This document shows positions 11,721-22,290 of a DNA stretch of 64,000 nucleotides, piece by piece (positions within the stretch are counted from its first letter, which is position 1; each line of letters opens with the position of its first letter). The position numbers and the translations under genes were made by a program. The notes beneath the pieces were generated by a model, which ran no database searches, was not told the origin of the DNA, and saw only the letters and a program-made list of their open reading frames with translations. Source of the DNA: Schistocerca nitens (lineage: Eukaryota; Arthropoda; Insecta; Orthoptera; Acrididae); contig NC_064619.1 in NCBI RefSeq assembly GCF_023898315.1, positions 341,545,650 through 341,609,649 of the forward strand, given 5' to 3'.

Positions 11721-13489
11721 CTTTCTGTTGCAAATGCTGAATGGTGTTAAATAAGCAGATATTTATTGGTGTGTTAATATGTACATGAGGAATAATCCAA
11801 TCTTTCACCTTTGTTCATAATTTGTGTTTTAGAAAATGAGCAGTGGTACTGAAATACTTATCACCCTTACTTCGGAAAAACTTACAGATTTATTGGAAAA
11901 CTGTAATTTCAATTAGGACACTGATCAAAATCTCCCAGCTCCATACATAGGGCCTATGCTTCCCATGTATTCAGGTTAATGAGATAAAAGTTAACAACAG
12001 CAAGTTCTCAGTAATATAATCATTCTGTTAGTGTGTAGTGTAGGATCCCCCAAACTTTCCCCACCTCCATCCCCACTCTTGAAATCCTATTTGTGGTGAC
12101 AGGCTGCACTGTAGCATATACCAAGGTCTACATAAGGTCAGTGAAACCAACAAATATGAAGGTTGTGGTAACAGACTATCCTGATGCTTAGCCAGTTATT
12201 TACATTCATATCATATTTAATGCACTTGGCCATATTTAAAACACATTTCTTCATAAAAACTACAAAGTAAAATCAGAAAACCTATATTAAATAATGGACA
12301 TTCCTCAGGTGAATATTTTGATTCGTAGTATTTGCATATATCTCGCAATGGTCCAGTGCAGAATTATGATATTTAGCATATACATACCATGAAAAAAGAG
12401 AAGTTTTGATAAATTTGATATTGTCTTTCAGTGAGATTTAAATTCACCATCAACCTCTTGAAAATAAAATGGTTTGCTTTTGAAGTGATGTAATTTTTTA
12501 ATTAGGCAGCTCAACAAAAACAGCATACTTTCTTTTTACCATTTTATTAATTAATTCATTATGAATTTTATTTCTGATGCACTTAGTTGCACATGATATG
12601 ATATTGTGTAGGCATCAGGATGATATGTGATTTAAGTTTTCAGCTTTATTAATATTGCTTAATGTAGGCGTATGTGATTTAGTGTAGTATGTACATTAAA
12701 AGTTCTGATGTTGTAGTACTTTGTATTCATGAGTACTCTTTTTTTTTCCCAACATTTCAGTGCCATAGTTTTAACATTCCTCTACGAGACTGAAAAAATA
12801 TTGGCAAGGAGGGTATTGAACATAAGGCTGTTCTGTAAACTAAGCAACTTTTTAACTTAAATGACAGTGCTGCTGAAGCCTAGACTGTTGGTATGATGTA
12901 CTGTTAAATTTCAGTATTTTAGAAGCAGGAACCTGAATGACATGTTAGTATAACATAATGTGCAGTGTGTTAAATTAAGAGACAAAGAGATATGAGCCAG
13001 ACCTGGATAACTGTTCGTTGGCTGGTACTCTGGCCAACCTGCATGCAGTTTTTAAGTGGTTCCCCTCACTCGTTTAGGAAGATGCTATTCTCGTTCCCAA
13101 ATTCTACTTCAGAGAATACAATAAGCAACCAGTTAAGATATGATAACACATAGAACAAAATTTACACAATTAACAGACTCAGCACATACGATTCCCCTCC
13201 CTTAGGTTATCTTGATGACTGTGAGGACATCCAGTCCAAAGTTAAGAAATAAAATAAAATTTGCCAAATCGTGGCAAACTGGACTTTACACTAAATGGGA
13301 CAAATACTAGGGAGAAGAAGAAAAAAGCAGGAATGAAGAATAAAAACTATTTGCAGAAAGAGGAATTTTAGTAAATTATGAACAAAGCTGGAAGATTAGA
13401 TTATTCCTCATGCACCTATTAACACACCAATAAATATCTGCTTACAACGTGCTTTTTTTAACACAATTCAGCATTTGCATCAGAAAGAT
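11721..13489. repeat. Foldback element: about 105-bp inverted arms around a 1.55-kb AT-rich core
   Basis: The segment 11721-11824 is repeated in inverse complement at about 13374-13489 with high similarity. For example, AAGCAGATATTTATTGGTGT near 11752 matches the inverse near 13420-13440, and the right arm has a small insertion. The core holds no long frame. It could be a non-autonomous TIR transposon or a rearrangement; flanking duplications were not found. Confidence 0.55.
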
Positions 13490-14384
13490 GATACAATACG
13501 CAGACATTTATAATGGAAGGTTTCTTTCTGTCTTTCTTTTTTTAGTTGTACATTTGTAGATTAGGATTTAATAGGAGATTTGTACTTAGAAAAAAATGAG
13601 TGGTTCAAAGTGTTGTGCTCATTGCAGGTCAAATGAACTTACTGATGCTTTTCATTTTCTATGATCTGTGATGTAAATGGTGATGTGTGGTATGTGATGT
13701 TGTAGTGCACAAACAGAAAAAGAATGGAACACTGACACAATATATTTTGAGTGTATATTATTTTTTAGGATGTAGGTTGTTGTGACAGGCTGACCTGTTG
13801 CATTAAAGTAGTCTAGGTTAGGTGGAAAGCTGACAGTTTAGTTGTGAGAGTTGCCAAAGCTGTATCAAAGGCTTCAGTTAGGTCGTGATTGCTCTTTGAT
13901 AACATTAAATAGTAGAGAATCAGATGAGAACAGATTGTGCACAACAGTTATAATGAGACAACAGGTGATGCACATTTATCAGAAAAAGATGATATTTATG
14001 AGTGTACATAATTTACTCATATCAGGTTGATTTTTAACTCTCTAAAAAAAATTGAAGAAATTGATCTTAACATTACATGTTGTATTCAAAGAGATGTGTG
14101 AATGTTATTTTGTGTGAAACATCGAAGGCCCCAAAAATTAATGAATATTTTGTTGGACAGCATTTTGCATGCTGTGTCATAATGTGTCATAATGCTAGAT
14201 TTCAAAATGTGCATGCTGTAGTAGAGTTAGTGAAAGAAGATTTCTGACAGTTGCAGTGCCCTTGGCTGCTTCTCACACCTGCATCAACCTGTCATGTAAC
14301 ATAATTTTGTATATGTCTCTATGCCAACAGCACATTGTCATCACAGCTCTGTAGTCAACTATTTATTGCCTACAGCCATTTGCA

Positions 14385-16330
14385 CATCTGCATCTACGTA
14401 GGTACTCCGCAAGCCAACGTACAGTGCACGGCAGAGGGTACCCCTGTGCCACTACTTGTCATTTCCTTTCCTGTCCCATTCACAAATAGGTTTCTTGTAT
14501 GTTATCTTCCTGGTCCTTACACACAGTGTGTGTTGGCAGCAGCTGAATCATTCAGCAGTCAGCTTCAAATGCCAGTTCTCTAAATTTTCTTAGTAGTGTT
14601 TTTTGAAAAGAATGCTGCCTTCCTTTTAGGGATTCCCATTTGAGTTCCCAAAGCATCTCTGTAACACTTACCTGTTGTTCGAACCTACTGGTAACAAATC
14701 TAGCACCCGCCTCTGGGTTGGTATGACATCTTCCTTCAATCCAACCTGGTACAGATCCCAAACACTTGAGCAGTACTCAAGAATAGGTCGCACCAGCATC
14801 CTATATGCAGGTGAACTACCCTCACCTAAAATTCTCCCAATAAATTGAAGCTGACTGATTGCCTTCCCTACCACAGTTTTCACATGCTTTTTCCACCTCA
14901 TATTGCTTTGCAGCATTGTGCCCGGATACCTAAATGACTTGACTGTGTCAAACGGGATACTAGTAATAGTGTAACTGAACACTACATATTTGATCTTCCT
15001 ACTCATCTGCATTAACTCAGATTTTTCCAAATTTAGGGCTAGCTGCCATTCATCACATTAACTGGGAATTTTGTCTAATTCGTCTTGTATGTTCCTACAG
15101 TCACTCAACTTTGACACCTTACCGTACACCACGGCATCATCAGCAGACAACCACAGATTGCTGCCCAACCTGACTGCAAAATGATTTATGTATATAGAGA
15201 ACAACAGTTCTCAATTCTACCACACTTTCGTGGGGCGCTCCTGATGGTACCCTTGTCCCTGATGAACACTCGCTGTTGAGTACAACATACTGAGTTCTGT
15301 TATTTAAAAAGTCTTTGAGCCACTCACATACCTGTCAACTTATTCCATTTGCACATTCCTTCATTAACAGCCTGCAATGGAGCACCATATCAGAAGCTTT
15401 CCAGAAATATAGAAATATGGAATCTGCCTGTTGCCCTTCATCCATAGTTCTCAGTATATCTTGTGAGAAAAGGGCAAGCTGACTTTCTCACGAGCGATGT
15501 TTTCTAAAACCATGCTAAATCATGGATATAAGCCTCTCAAGCTCAAGAAATTTTATTGTATTCAAACTGAGAATATGTTCAATGGTTCTGCAGCAGGCAG
15601 AAGTTAGCGATATTGGTCTGTAATTTTGCTGGTTCATTCTCTTATCCATATTATATACTAGAGTCACCTGCACTTTTCTCCAGTTGCTTGGGACTTTCTG
15701 CTGGGCAAGAGATTCACGATAAGTGCAAGCCATAGAGTACTCATTGTAAAATCAAAGTGCGATTCCATACAGACTTGGTGACTTTGCTTTCGAATCTTTC
15801 AGTTGTTTCTCTACATCAGGTATACTTGTTACTGTGTCATCTCTATGGGAGTCTGTGTGACGGTCAAATGACGGAATGTTTGTGCGGTTCTCCTTTGTGA
15901 ATGATTTCCTGAATGTTAGATTTAAAACTTTGGTTTTCATTTTGTTATCTTTAATTACCACACCAGACTGGTCAACAAGGGCCTGAATAGAAGCATTATA
16001 TGTGCTTAAGAATTTTACATATGACCAGAATTTTCTCATGTTCTTTGCCAGATCTTTTTATAAGATATAACGGTGGTAGTTATTCTATGCTTCACACATA
16101 GATCTTTTCACAGACACATGAATCTCTACCAACCTTCACTTGTCGTTATTTGCACATTCCCTTTTGAACCGAGATTGCAACACCTTCGCATCTTCAGCAT
16201 CCGCCAAATTTCATTATTAAACCATGGTGGGTCTTTCCCATCCTTCATCCAGTTCACAGTTGAAACCTAACAGCAGCTGTCAGGGACCCTCTTTCAGTGA
16301 CTCTGCTATAGTTGTACATAACAGTTTTCA
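14385..16330 (-). mobile_element. CR1/Jockey-like LINE, degenerate 3' two-thirds
   Basis: From high to low coordinates the minus strand shows PPWFNNEI (about 16220-16245), an endonuclease-RT linker (15752-16039), RT finger sequence with NYRPISLTSACCRTIEHI (15515-15733), and the RT thumb/C-terminal region with GRILGEGS and LVRPILEYCSSVWD (14668-15030). The 3' tail near 14385-14415 ends in the GATGCAGATG-type repeat shared with other tails in the window. Frames are interrupted by stops and indels, and the catalytic YADD block is not intact. The 5' part is missing. Confidence 0.85.
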
Positions 16331-16380
16331 GGTCGACAGCAGGAAATACCTTAAATTTCATAAAAGAGTAAGGGTATGGA

Positions 16381-16582
16381 AAAAAATGGTTCAAATGGTT
16401 CTGAGCACTATGGGACTTAACATCTATGGTCATCAGTCCCCTAGAACTTAGAACTACTTAAACCTAACTAATCTAAGGACATCACACAACACCCAGCCAT
16501 CACGAGGCAGAGAAAATCCCTGACCCCGCCGGGAATCGAACCCGGGCGTGGGAAGCGAGAACGCTACCGCACGACCACGAGC
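16381..16582 (-). mobile_element. tRNA-derived SINE, copy b (alternative head)
   Basis: The tail is the same as in copies a, c and d. The head is a different tRNA-like module: on the minus strand AGCTCGTGGTCGTGCGG and a B-box GGGTTCGATTCCCGG. The 12-bp duplication TAAGGGTATGGA flanks it (16369-16380 and 16583-16594). Confidence 0.92.
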
Positions 16583-16801
16583 TAAGGGTATGGAGAATCA
16601 TTGTTTGTGGATACTTTGGATGATTTTCTGTCCAATAGTAGTAATCAAGAACCATGAGAATTGTTTATATTCATCACTATATTATTTGCACAATATAGTT
16701 CCCAATAATTATTTAAGATTTTTGTGGCTTTCGTGAATCAGTTCAGGAAAATGGTGGGGTGGTTTCTTCAGAAGACCACAGTCGGTGGCTGGCCCTATCA
16801 T

Positions 16802-16818
16802 CATAAAACCTTACTTAT
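16802..16818 (+). repeat. Target-site copy 1 of the Penelope cluster
   Basis: CATAAAACCTTACTTAT, identical to 18753-18769, brackets the whole 16819-18752 insertion. A third, inverted copy lies at 18098-18115. Confidence 0.85.
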
Positions 16819-16879
16819 GAAAGTGCTAGCAGGTCGACAGACACACAAACAAACACAAACATACACACAAAATTCAAGC

Positions 16880-16906
16880 TTTCGCAACAAACTGTTGCCT
16901 CATCAG
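16880..16906 (-). ncRNA. Hammerhead-ribozyme-like core, copy A (core intact)
   Basis: On the minus strand CTGATGA is followed by a GGCAACAGTTTGTTGC hairpin and then GAAA. This is the CUGAUGA / stem II / GAAA catalytic core arrangement. Penelope elements are known to carry hammerhead motifs in their terminal repeats. It lies downstream of the GIY-YIG frame on the same strand. I could not assign stems I and III with confidence. Confidence 0.65.
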
Positions 16907-17027
16907 GAAAGAGGGAAGGAGAGGGAAAGACGAAAGGATGTGGGTTTTAAGGGAGAGGGTAAGGAGTCATTCCAATCCCGGGAGCGGAAAGACTTACCTT
17001 AGGGGGAAAAAAGGACGGGTATACACT

Positions 17028-17033
<6 letters not shown>

Positions 17034-17077
<44 letters not shown>
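17034..17077. repeat. (CA)n tract inside Penelope copy A
   Basis: A dinucleotide run between the GIY-YIG region and the 3' terminal segment. The counterparts are TG at 17781-17824 in copy C and shorter runs in D and E, so it is part of the element rather than a random microsatellite. Confidence 0.9.
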
Positions 17078-17081
<4 letters not shown>

Positions 17082-17200
17082 GACACAAGCAGACATATTT
17101 AAAGACAAAGAGTTTGGGCAGAGATGTCAGTCGAGGCAGAAGTGCAGAGGCAAAGATGTTGTTGAATGACAGGTGAGGTATGAGTGGCGGCAACTTGAAA

Positions 17201-17704
17201 TTAGTGGAGATTGAGGCCTGGTGGATAACGGGAAGAGAGGATATATTGAAGAGCAAGTTCCCATCTCCGGAGTTCGGATAGGTTGGTGTTAGTGGGAAGT
17301 ATCCAGATAACCCGGACAGTGTAACACTGTGCCAAGATGTGCTGGCCGTGCACCAAGGCATGTTTAGCCACAGGGTGATCCTCATTGCCAACAAACATTG
17401 TCTGCCTGTGTCCATTCATGCGAATGGACAGTTTGTTGCTGGTCATTCCCACATAGAATGCGTCACAGTGTAGGCAGGTCAGTTGGTAGATCACGTGGGT
17501 GTTTTCACACGTGGCTCTGCCTTTGATCGTGTACACCTTCTGGGTTACAGGACTGGAGTAGGTGGTGGTGGGAGGGTGCATGGGACAGGTTTTACACTGG
17601 GGGCAGTTACAAGGGTAGGAGCCAGAGGGTAGGGAAGGTGGTTTGGGGATTTCATAGGGATGAACTAAGAGGTTACGAAGGTTAGGTGGACGGCGGAAAG
17701 ACAC
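17201..17704 (-). CDS. GIY-YIG endonuclease part of a Penelope-like protein (5'-truncated)
   Basis: An open frame of 167 codons. It begins with the RT-endonuclease linker, then a Cys cluster CNCPQCKTCP (about residues 33-42), then a GIY-YIG-type domain with YQLTCLHCDAFYVGMT (about residues 73-88), followed by a conserved Arg-Met-Gly-His helix. The C-terminus has LSELRRWELALQYIL. In full-length elements this domain nicks target DNA to prime reverse transcription. The RT is missing because copy A is truncated at 17726. The ATG used is internal, so this is a fragment rather than a complete gene. Confidence 0.85.
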   Translation of the reverse strand: MSFRRPPNLRNLLVHPYEIPKPPSLPSGSYPCNCPQCKTCPMHPPTTTYSSPVTQKVYTIKGRATCENTHVIYQLTCLHCDAFYVGMTSNKLSIRMNGHRQTMFVGNEDHPVAKHALVHGQHILAQCYTVRVIWILPTNTNLSELRRWELALQYILSSRYPPGLNLH

Positions 17705-17778
17705 TCTTGGTGGAGTGGGGAGGATTCAAACTCTTTGTCTTTAAATATGTCTGCTTGTGTCTGTATATGTGTGGATGG

Positions 17779-17826
<48 letters not shown>

Positions 17827-17938
17827 CCGTCCTTTTTTCCCCCTAAGGTAAGTCTTTCCGCTCCCGGGATTGGAATGACTCCTTACCCTCTCCCTTAAAA
17901 CCCACATCCTTTCGTCTTTCCCTCTCCTTCCCTCTTTC

Positions 17939-17965
17939 TTGATGAGGCAACAGTTTGTTGCGAAA
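17939..17965 (+). ncRNA. Hammerhead-like core, copy C (C-to-T at the first core base)
   Basis: It reads TTGATGA, the same stem-II hairpin, then GAAA. The conserved first C of CUGAUGA is T, which should impair or abolish self-cleavage. Confidence 0.55.
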
Positions 17966-18097
17966 GCTTGAATTTTGTGTGTATGTTTGTGTTTGTTTGT
18001 GTGTCTGTCGACCTGCCAGCACTTTCATTTGGTAAGTCACATCATCTTTGTTTTTAGATATATTTTTCCTACGTGGAATGTTTCCCTCTATTATAAC

Positions 18098-18115
18098 CAT
18101 ATAAGTAAGGTTTTA
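18098..18115 (-). repeat. Inverted target-site copy at the palindrome centre
   Basis: The plus strand reads CATATAAGTAAGGTTTTA. Its complement matches the flanking target copies over TAAAACCTTACTTAT. It separates the 3' end of copy C from the 3' end of copy D. Confidence 0.85.
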
Positions 18116-18247
18116 GTTATAATAGAGGGAAACATTCCACGTAGGAAAAATATATCTAAAAACAAAGATGATGTGACTTACCAAATGAAAGTGCTGGCAG
18201 GTCGACAGACACACAAACAAACACAAACATACACACAAAATTCAAGC

Positions 18248-18274
18248 TTTCGCAACAAACTGTTGCCTCATCAG
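18248..18274 (-). ncRNA. Hammerhead-like core, copy D (core intact)
   Basis: The same minus-strand CTGATGA, stem-II hairpin and GAAA as in copy A. Both conserved boxes are unchanged. Confidence 0.65.
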
Positions 18275-18395
18275 GAAAGAGGGAAGGAGAGGGAAAGACG
18301 AAAGGATGTGGGTTTTAAGGGAGAGGGTAAGGAGTCATTCCAATCCCGGGAGCGGAAAGACTTACCTTAGGGGGAAAAAAGGACGGGTATACACT

Positions 18396-18432
<37 letters not shown>

Positions 18433-18632
18433 CCATCCACACATATACAGACAAATATGTCTGCTTGTGTCTGTATATGTGTGGATGGATATGTGTGTGT
18501 GTGTGCGCGCGAGTGTATACCCGTCCTTTTTTCCCCCTAAGGTAAGTCTTTCCGTTCCCGGGATTGGAATGACTCCTTACCCTCTCCCTTAAAACCCACA
18601 TCCTTTCGTCTTTCCCTCTCCTTCCCTCTTTC

Positions 18633-18659
18633 CTGATGAGGCAACAGTTTGTTGCAAAA
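18633..18659 (+). ncRNA. Hammerhead-like core, copy E (GAAA mutated)
   Basis: CTGATGA and stem II are present, but the expected GAAA reads AAAA (G12 to A). That base is essential in known hammerheads, so this copy is probably inactive. Confidence 0.55.
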
Positions 18660-18752
18660 GCTTGAATTTTGTGTGTATGTTTGTGTTTGTTTGTGTGTCT
18701 GTCGACCTGCCAGCACTTTCATTTGGTAAGTCACATCATCTTTGGTTTTAGA

Positions 18753-18769
18753 CATAAAACCTTACTTAT
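18753..18769 (+). repeat. Target-site copy 2 of the Penelope cluster
   Basis: CATAAAACCTTACTTAT, identical to 16802-16818. Confidence 0.85.
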
Positions 18770-18784
18770 ATAATTTATTTGTAG

Positions 18785-21700
18785 CTACCTTTTCTTCTTC
18801 TTCTTCTTCTGTAGTGGTCAGTCCAAGGATTGGTTTGCAACAGCTACAATGGCAGCTTGTCTCCATTCTGTGCGTCTTTCAGCTTTTCTCTTCATTTCTT
18901 TATAGGTGTTACATCCCACATCTTTCACGATTTGATCCATGTACCTCAGTCGTGGTCTTCCTCTTGGTCTTTTTCCCTCGACATATCCCTCTATGATTGT
19001 GTTCAGGAGTCCTTTATGTCTTAATAGATGGCCTGTAAATTGCACTCTTCTTTTAACAATGAAACTCCAGAAGCTTCTCTTCTCACCTGCTCTTTCCAGA
19101 ACCACTTCGTTTGTGACCTTGTCGATCCATTTTATTTTGAGCATGCGTCTATAGCACCACATTTGAAAAGAATTTAGCTTCTGCTGTTCCTCTGTCCCGA
19201 GAGTCCATGTTTCACACCCATAGCATGCCACACTCCACACACATGATTTCAAAAATCTTTTCCTGGTTTCAAGGCTGATGCTCTTAGATGTTAATATGTT
19301 TTTCTTCTTGTTAAAAGCAGCCTTTGCTTGAGCTATTCTACTTCTCACTTCTGCCGTGCTCCTTCCATCCCTGGTAATATTACTGCCCAGATAAGTAAAT
19401 TTATCAACTTGTTCAAGCAGTTCATTGCCTACATGAACTTGGACTTTCACTTGATCTTCTTTGTCGCATGCCATTACTTTTGTTTTTGCTTTATTAATTC
19501 TCATATTATATTCTTCACCCATAACTTTATCCATTCTATTCAGTAGGACTACAAGATCTTCTTCACTTTCAGCCAGGACAGCTATATCATCAGCATATCT
19601 TATCATATCTATTCGTTGGCCATGAATTACTACACCTGTCTGTGAATTTTCCCTTACTTTTTTCAGCGCCTCTTCAATGTATACGTTAAAGATAACAGGG
19701 GATAGTGCGCAACCTTGTCGGACACCTTTCCGTATCTGCACCTCTTCTTGTTTTGTCCGTCCACGGATAACTGTTGTCTCGTTTTTGTACAGGTTCCATA
19801 TCATTTTTCTATCTTTATGGTCTATTCCTACTTTTTTGAGTACCTCAAACATCTTATCCCATTTAACATTATCAAAGGCTTTCTCTACATCTACGAAAGC
19901 TATGTATGTTTTCAGGTTCTTATCTAGTCGTTTCTCTATTATTAGTTTTAGAGCAAATATTGCTTCTCTGGTTCCTCTATCTTTCCGGAATCCAAACTGG
20001 TCTTCAGAGAGTGTAGCTTCGACTTTTTGTTCTATGCGTTTTAGGATAATTGAGGTTAATATTTTAGAGGCGTGAGTAACTAGGCTGAGTGTCCTATAAT
20101 TTTCACATCTTGTAGCATTTGCCTTCTTTGGAATGGGGATCATAATGTTTTTCTCAAAGTCTGTAGGAATTTTACCCTGCTCGTACATGTTGAAAACAAG
20201 ATTATACAACTCCTGATTCAGTTTTGCTCCTCCAGATTTCAGAAGTTCGGCTGGGATATTGTCTATACCAGGCGATTTGTTGTTTTTCAATTTTTTCAGA
20301 GCTAGTTCAAACTCTACCTTTAATATAGGTTCACCTATGTTATGTGCATCTACTTCTGTTTCTTCTTCCATGATGCTTTCAGACAGGTCTGGTCCGCTGT
20401 ACAGTTTTCCTATATATTGTTTCCATCTTCTTGCAACTTCATCATCGTCATCCAACATATTGCCATTTTCATCCATCACAGCCCTACACTTGTTTCTTCT
20501 GTCTCCAAAGCAATGTCTCACACATTTATAGGCCTTGTCGATATTTCCCTTGCTCATGTTGTCCTCAACTGAAATACAGAGATCATCAAGGTATTTTTCT
20601 CTTGCTTGTTTTGCCTCTCTGTTGATTCTGTTTTTCAGACTCTTGTATTTCTCTTGGTCTTCCTTCTTCACAGAATTTTTTAATTTCCTTCTTTCTTCCA
20701 TCATATTTAGTAGGTCATTAGTGATCCATTCCTTCCTTTTCTCTGTCCTTTCTTTTCCTATTACTTCTTCTGCTGCTTCTAAAATACCAGTTTTTATTTT
20801 TTCCCAGCTGCTTTGGATGTCATTGCAGCCCTGTGTATTTGTTTTCTTGTCTGTTTCTAGTTGATAGTGCTTCAGTGTATTTTCGTTTCTCAGGTTTGTC
20901 AAATCCCATTTACATGTACTTCTTCTTTTAATGTTCTTGAATTTTAGTTCAGTCGTCATCATAACGAGTATGTGGTCACTTTCCACATCACAGCCTGGAT
21001 ATGATCTGCTGTCCTTAACTTGGTTTTTAAATCTTTGCTTCACTAATATGAAGTCAATTTGGTATCTGTTAATGTCACCAGGCATTTTCCAAGTATATCT
21101 TCTTCTTGGATGATGATTAAAGAAGGTATTTGTAATGCAAAGTTTATTTCTTTGGCAGAATTCTACAAGTTTATCCCCTCTTTCATTTCTTAATCCTAAT
21201 CCAAAATTCCCTGCCACATCCTCTTCTTTACCTTCCCCAACAACGGCATTCATATCTCCCATGATGACAAGGTTTTCAGCTCCTTTAATTCTGCCAATTA
21301 CTTCTTCAAGGTGGTCATACATCATGTCGATTTCATCATCCTCGTGCCTCGTAGTTGGCATGTATACTTGGTAGTTGGCATGTATACTTGGATTATGATT
21401 GTGTCTCTTGGTTTAGTTTCCAATCGGACATAAATTATCCTCTCACTATGTTGAACAAATCCTTTTACTCTTAACCCCATCTCTTTATTGAGGATAATTC
21501 CCACTCCTGCAATCCCGGGACTGTCTTGTGCTGTTCCAGTGTGTATGATTCTGTAATCCCCTGACCAAAAGTCACCAGCATTTGGCCATCTCATTTCTGA
21601 GACTCCCAGTACATCAATATCCATTCGTTTCATTTCCATTTTCAAGTTTTCCAGTTTACCACATTTAAGAAGTGAGTTGACGTTCCATGTTGCTATCCTT

Positions 21701-22290
21701 CTTACATTAATGCTTTTGGATTTTGGTATTTCTTTAGTTGTCCCCGCCCGGAGATCCGAATGGGGGACTATTTTACCTCCGGAGAATTTAACCAAAGAGC
21801 TTTCCATCATAAACTGTTGATACTTGGGATACCCGCTCGGGTCTTTAATGGAGTGGTTTCCCGTTGCCTTCTCCATTCTATGCCGTTGGCCACCTTGTGG
21901 CTCCTCCGCCTTTAGGAGCAGTTTCCCACCCCAAGGGCAAGAGAGTGCCCTTCCTTCTAGCCGCTCATCCGCCCTCCTAGAAGGCCTTTGGCACTTGATA
22001 GAAGGTAATCTCCTTATCCCGGGAGATATTTGGCTCAGTAGAAGTATAGGTTGGAAATGGAAGACCCCTAGCCCTCGAAACCTAATAGCGTCAGGGTCGG
22101 AAAAAAAATAAGAGTTGGCCGAGGGTGGTCAAATAGGAAAGATAAAAGTGAGGAGCCTGGCATAAGTAAGTGGAAGCAATGCCAGGACTCAGCTCGGTAC
22201 CCCGTGGTCGCCAGCCACGTACTCACTAGGTGTGAGTCCCTGAAGGGGATGATGAAAAATCTTATATCATTGTGAGGTGACCCTCGGAAA
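18785..22290 (-). mobile_element. RTE-clade LINE, almost full length
   Basis: The minus-strand element contains an APE endonuclease and reverse transcriptase in one frame (18818-21876). The 3' end is a short (AGA)n run at about 18790-18815, as RTE elements typically end in a microsatellite. The candidate 5' UTR is about 21880-22290 and includes a GGTACCCCGTGGTCGCC-type segment. The 5' limit is approximate because no target duplication was identified. It inserted about 15 bp beyond the end of the Penelope cluster. Confidence 0.9.
18818..21876 (-). pseudogene. RTE endonuclease/reverse transcriptase, split by a 20-bp duplication
   Basis: Two frames together make a protein of about 1,010 residues. 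The first (21322-21876) has RRIATWNVNSL, DIDVLGVSEMRWP and GVGIILN, the start of an APE-type endonuclease. The second (18818-21361, 847 codons) continues with GDMNAVVG and ESDHILVMM (endonuclease), then RT with IPAELLKSGG, FGFRKDRGTREAIF, FVDVEKAFDNV, GVRQGCALSP and RYADDIAVLAE, and a C-terminal GRPRLRYMDQI region. The break is a perfect tandem duplication of GTAGTTGGCATGTATACTTG (21351-21370 and 21371-21390), which shifts the frame. I saw no other break, so the copy is probably recent. Confidence 0.93.

Larger units (their letters stand above)
16819..18752. mobile_element. Penelope-like cluster: two head-to-head dimers in one insertion
   Basis: There are four copies of the same 3' region in alternating orientation: A minus (16819-17726), C plus (17727-18097), D minus (18116-about 18452) and E plus (about 18453-18752). 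A and C join at their truncated 5' ends, and so do D and E. Between C and D sits an inverted copy of the target sequence (18098-18115). C and D form a near-perfect palindrome with arms of about 340 bp. Each copy carries a hammerhead-like core, a TG/CA tract and a CTTTCCGNTCCCGGGATTGG segment. Only A retains coding sequence. A 17-bp duplication brackets the block. Penelope elements often insert as partial, inverted or tandem copies. Confidence 0.88.

Noticed and set aside
17665-18601. Several frames of about 80-90 codons in the Penelope cluster
   Set aside because: They translate the CA/TG tracts and the conserved 3' non-coding segment in both orientations.
19677-20075. Plus-strand frames across 18830-21374
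   Set aside because: All are shadows of the long minus-strand RTE frame.
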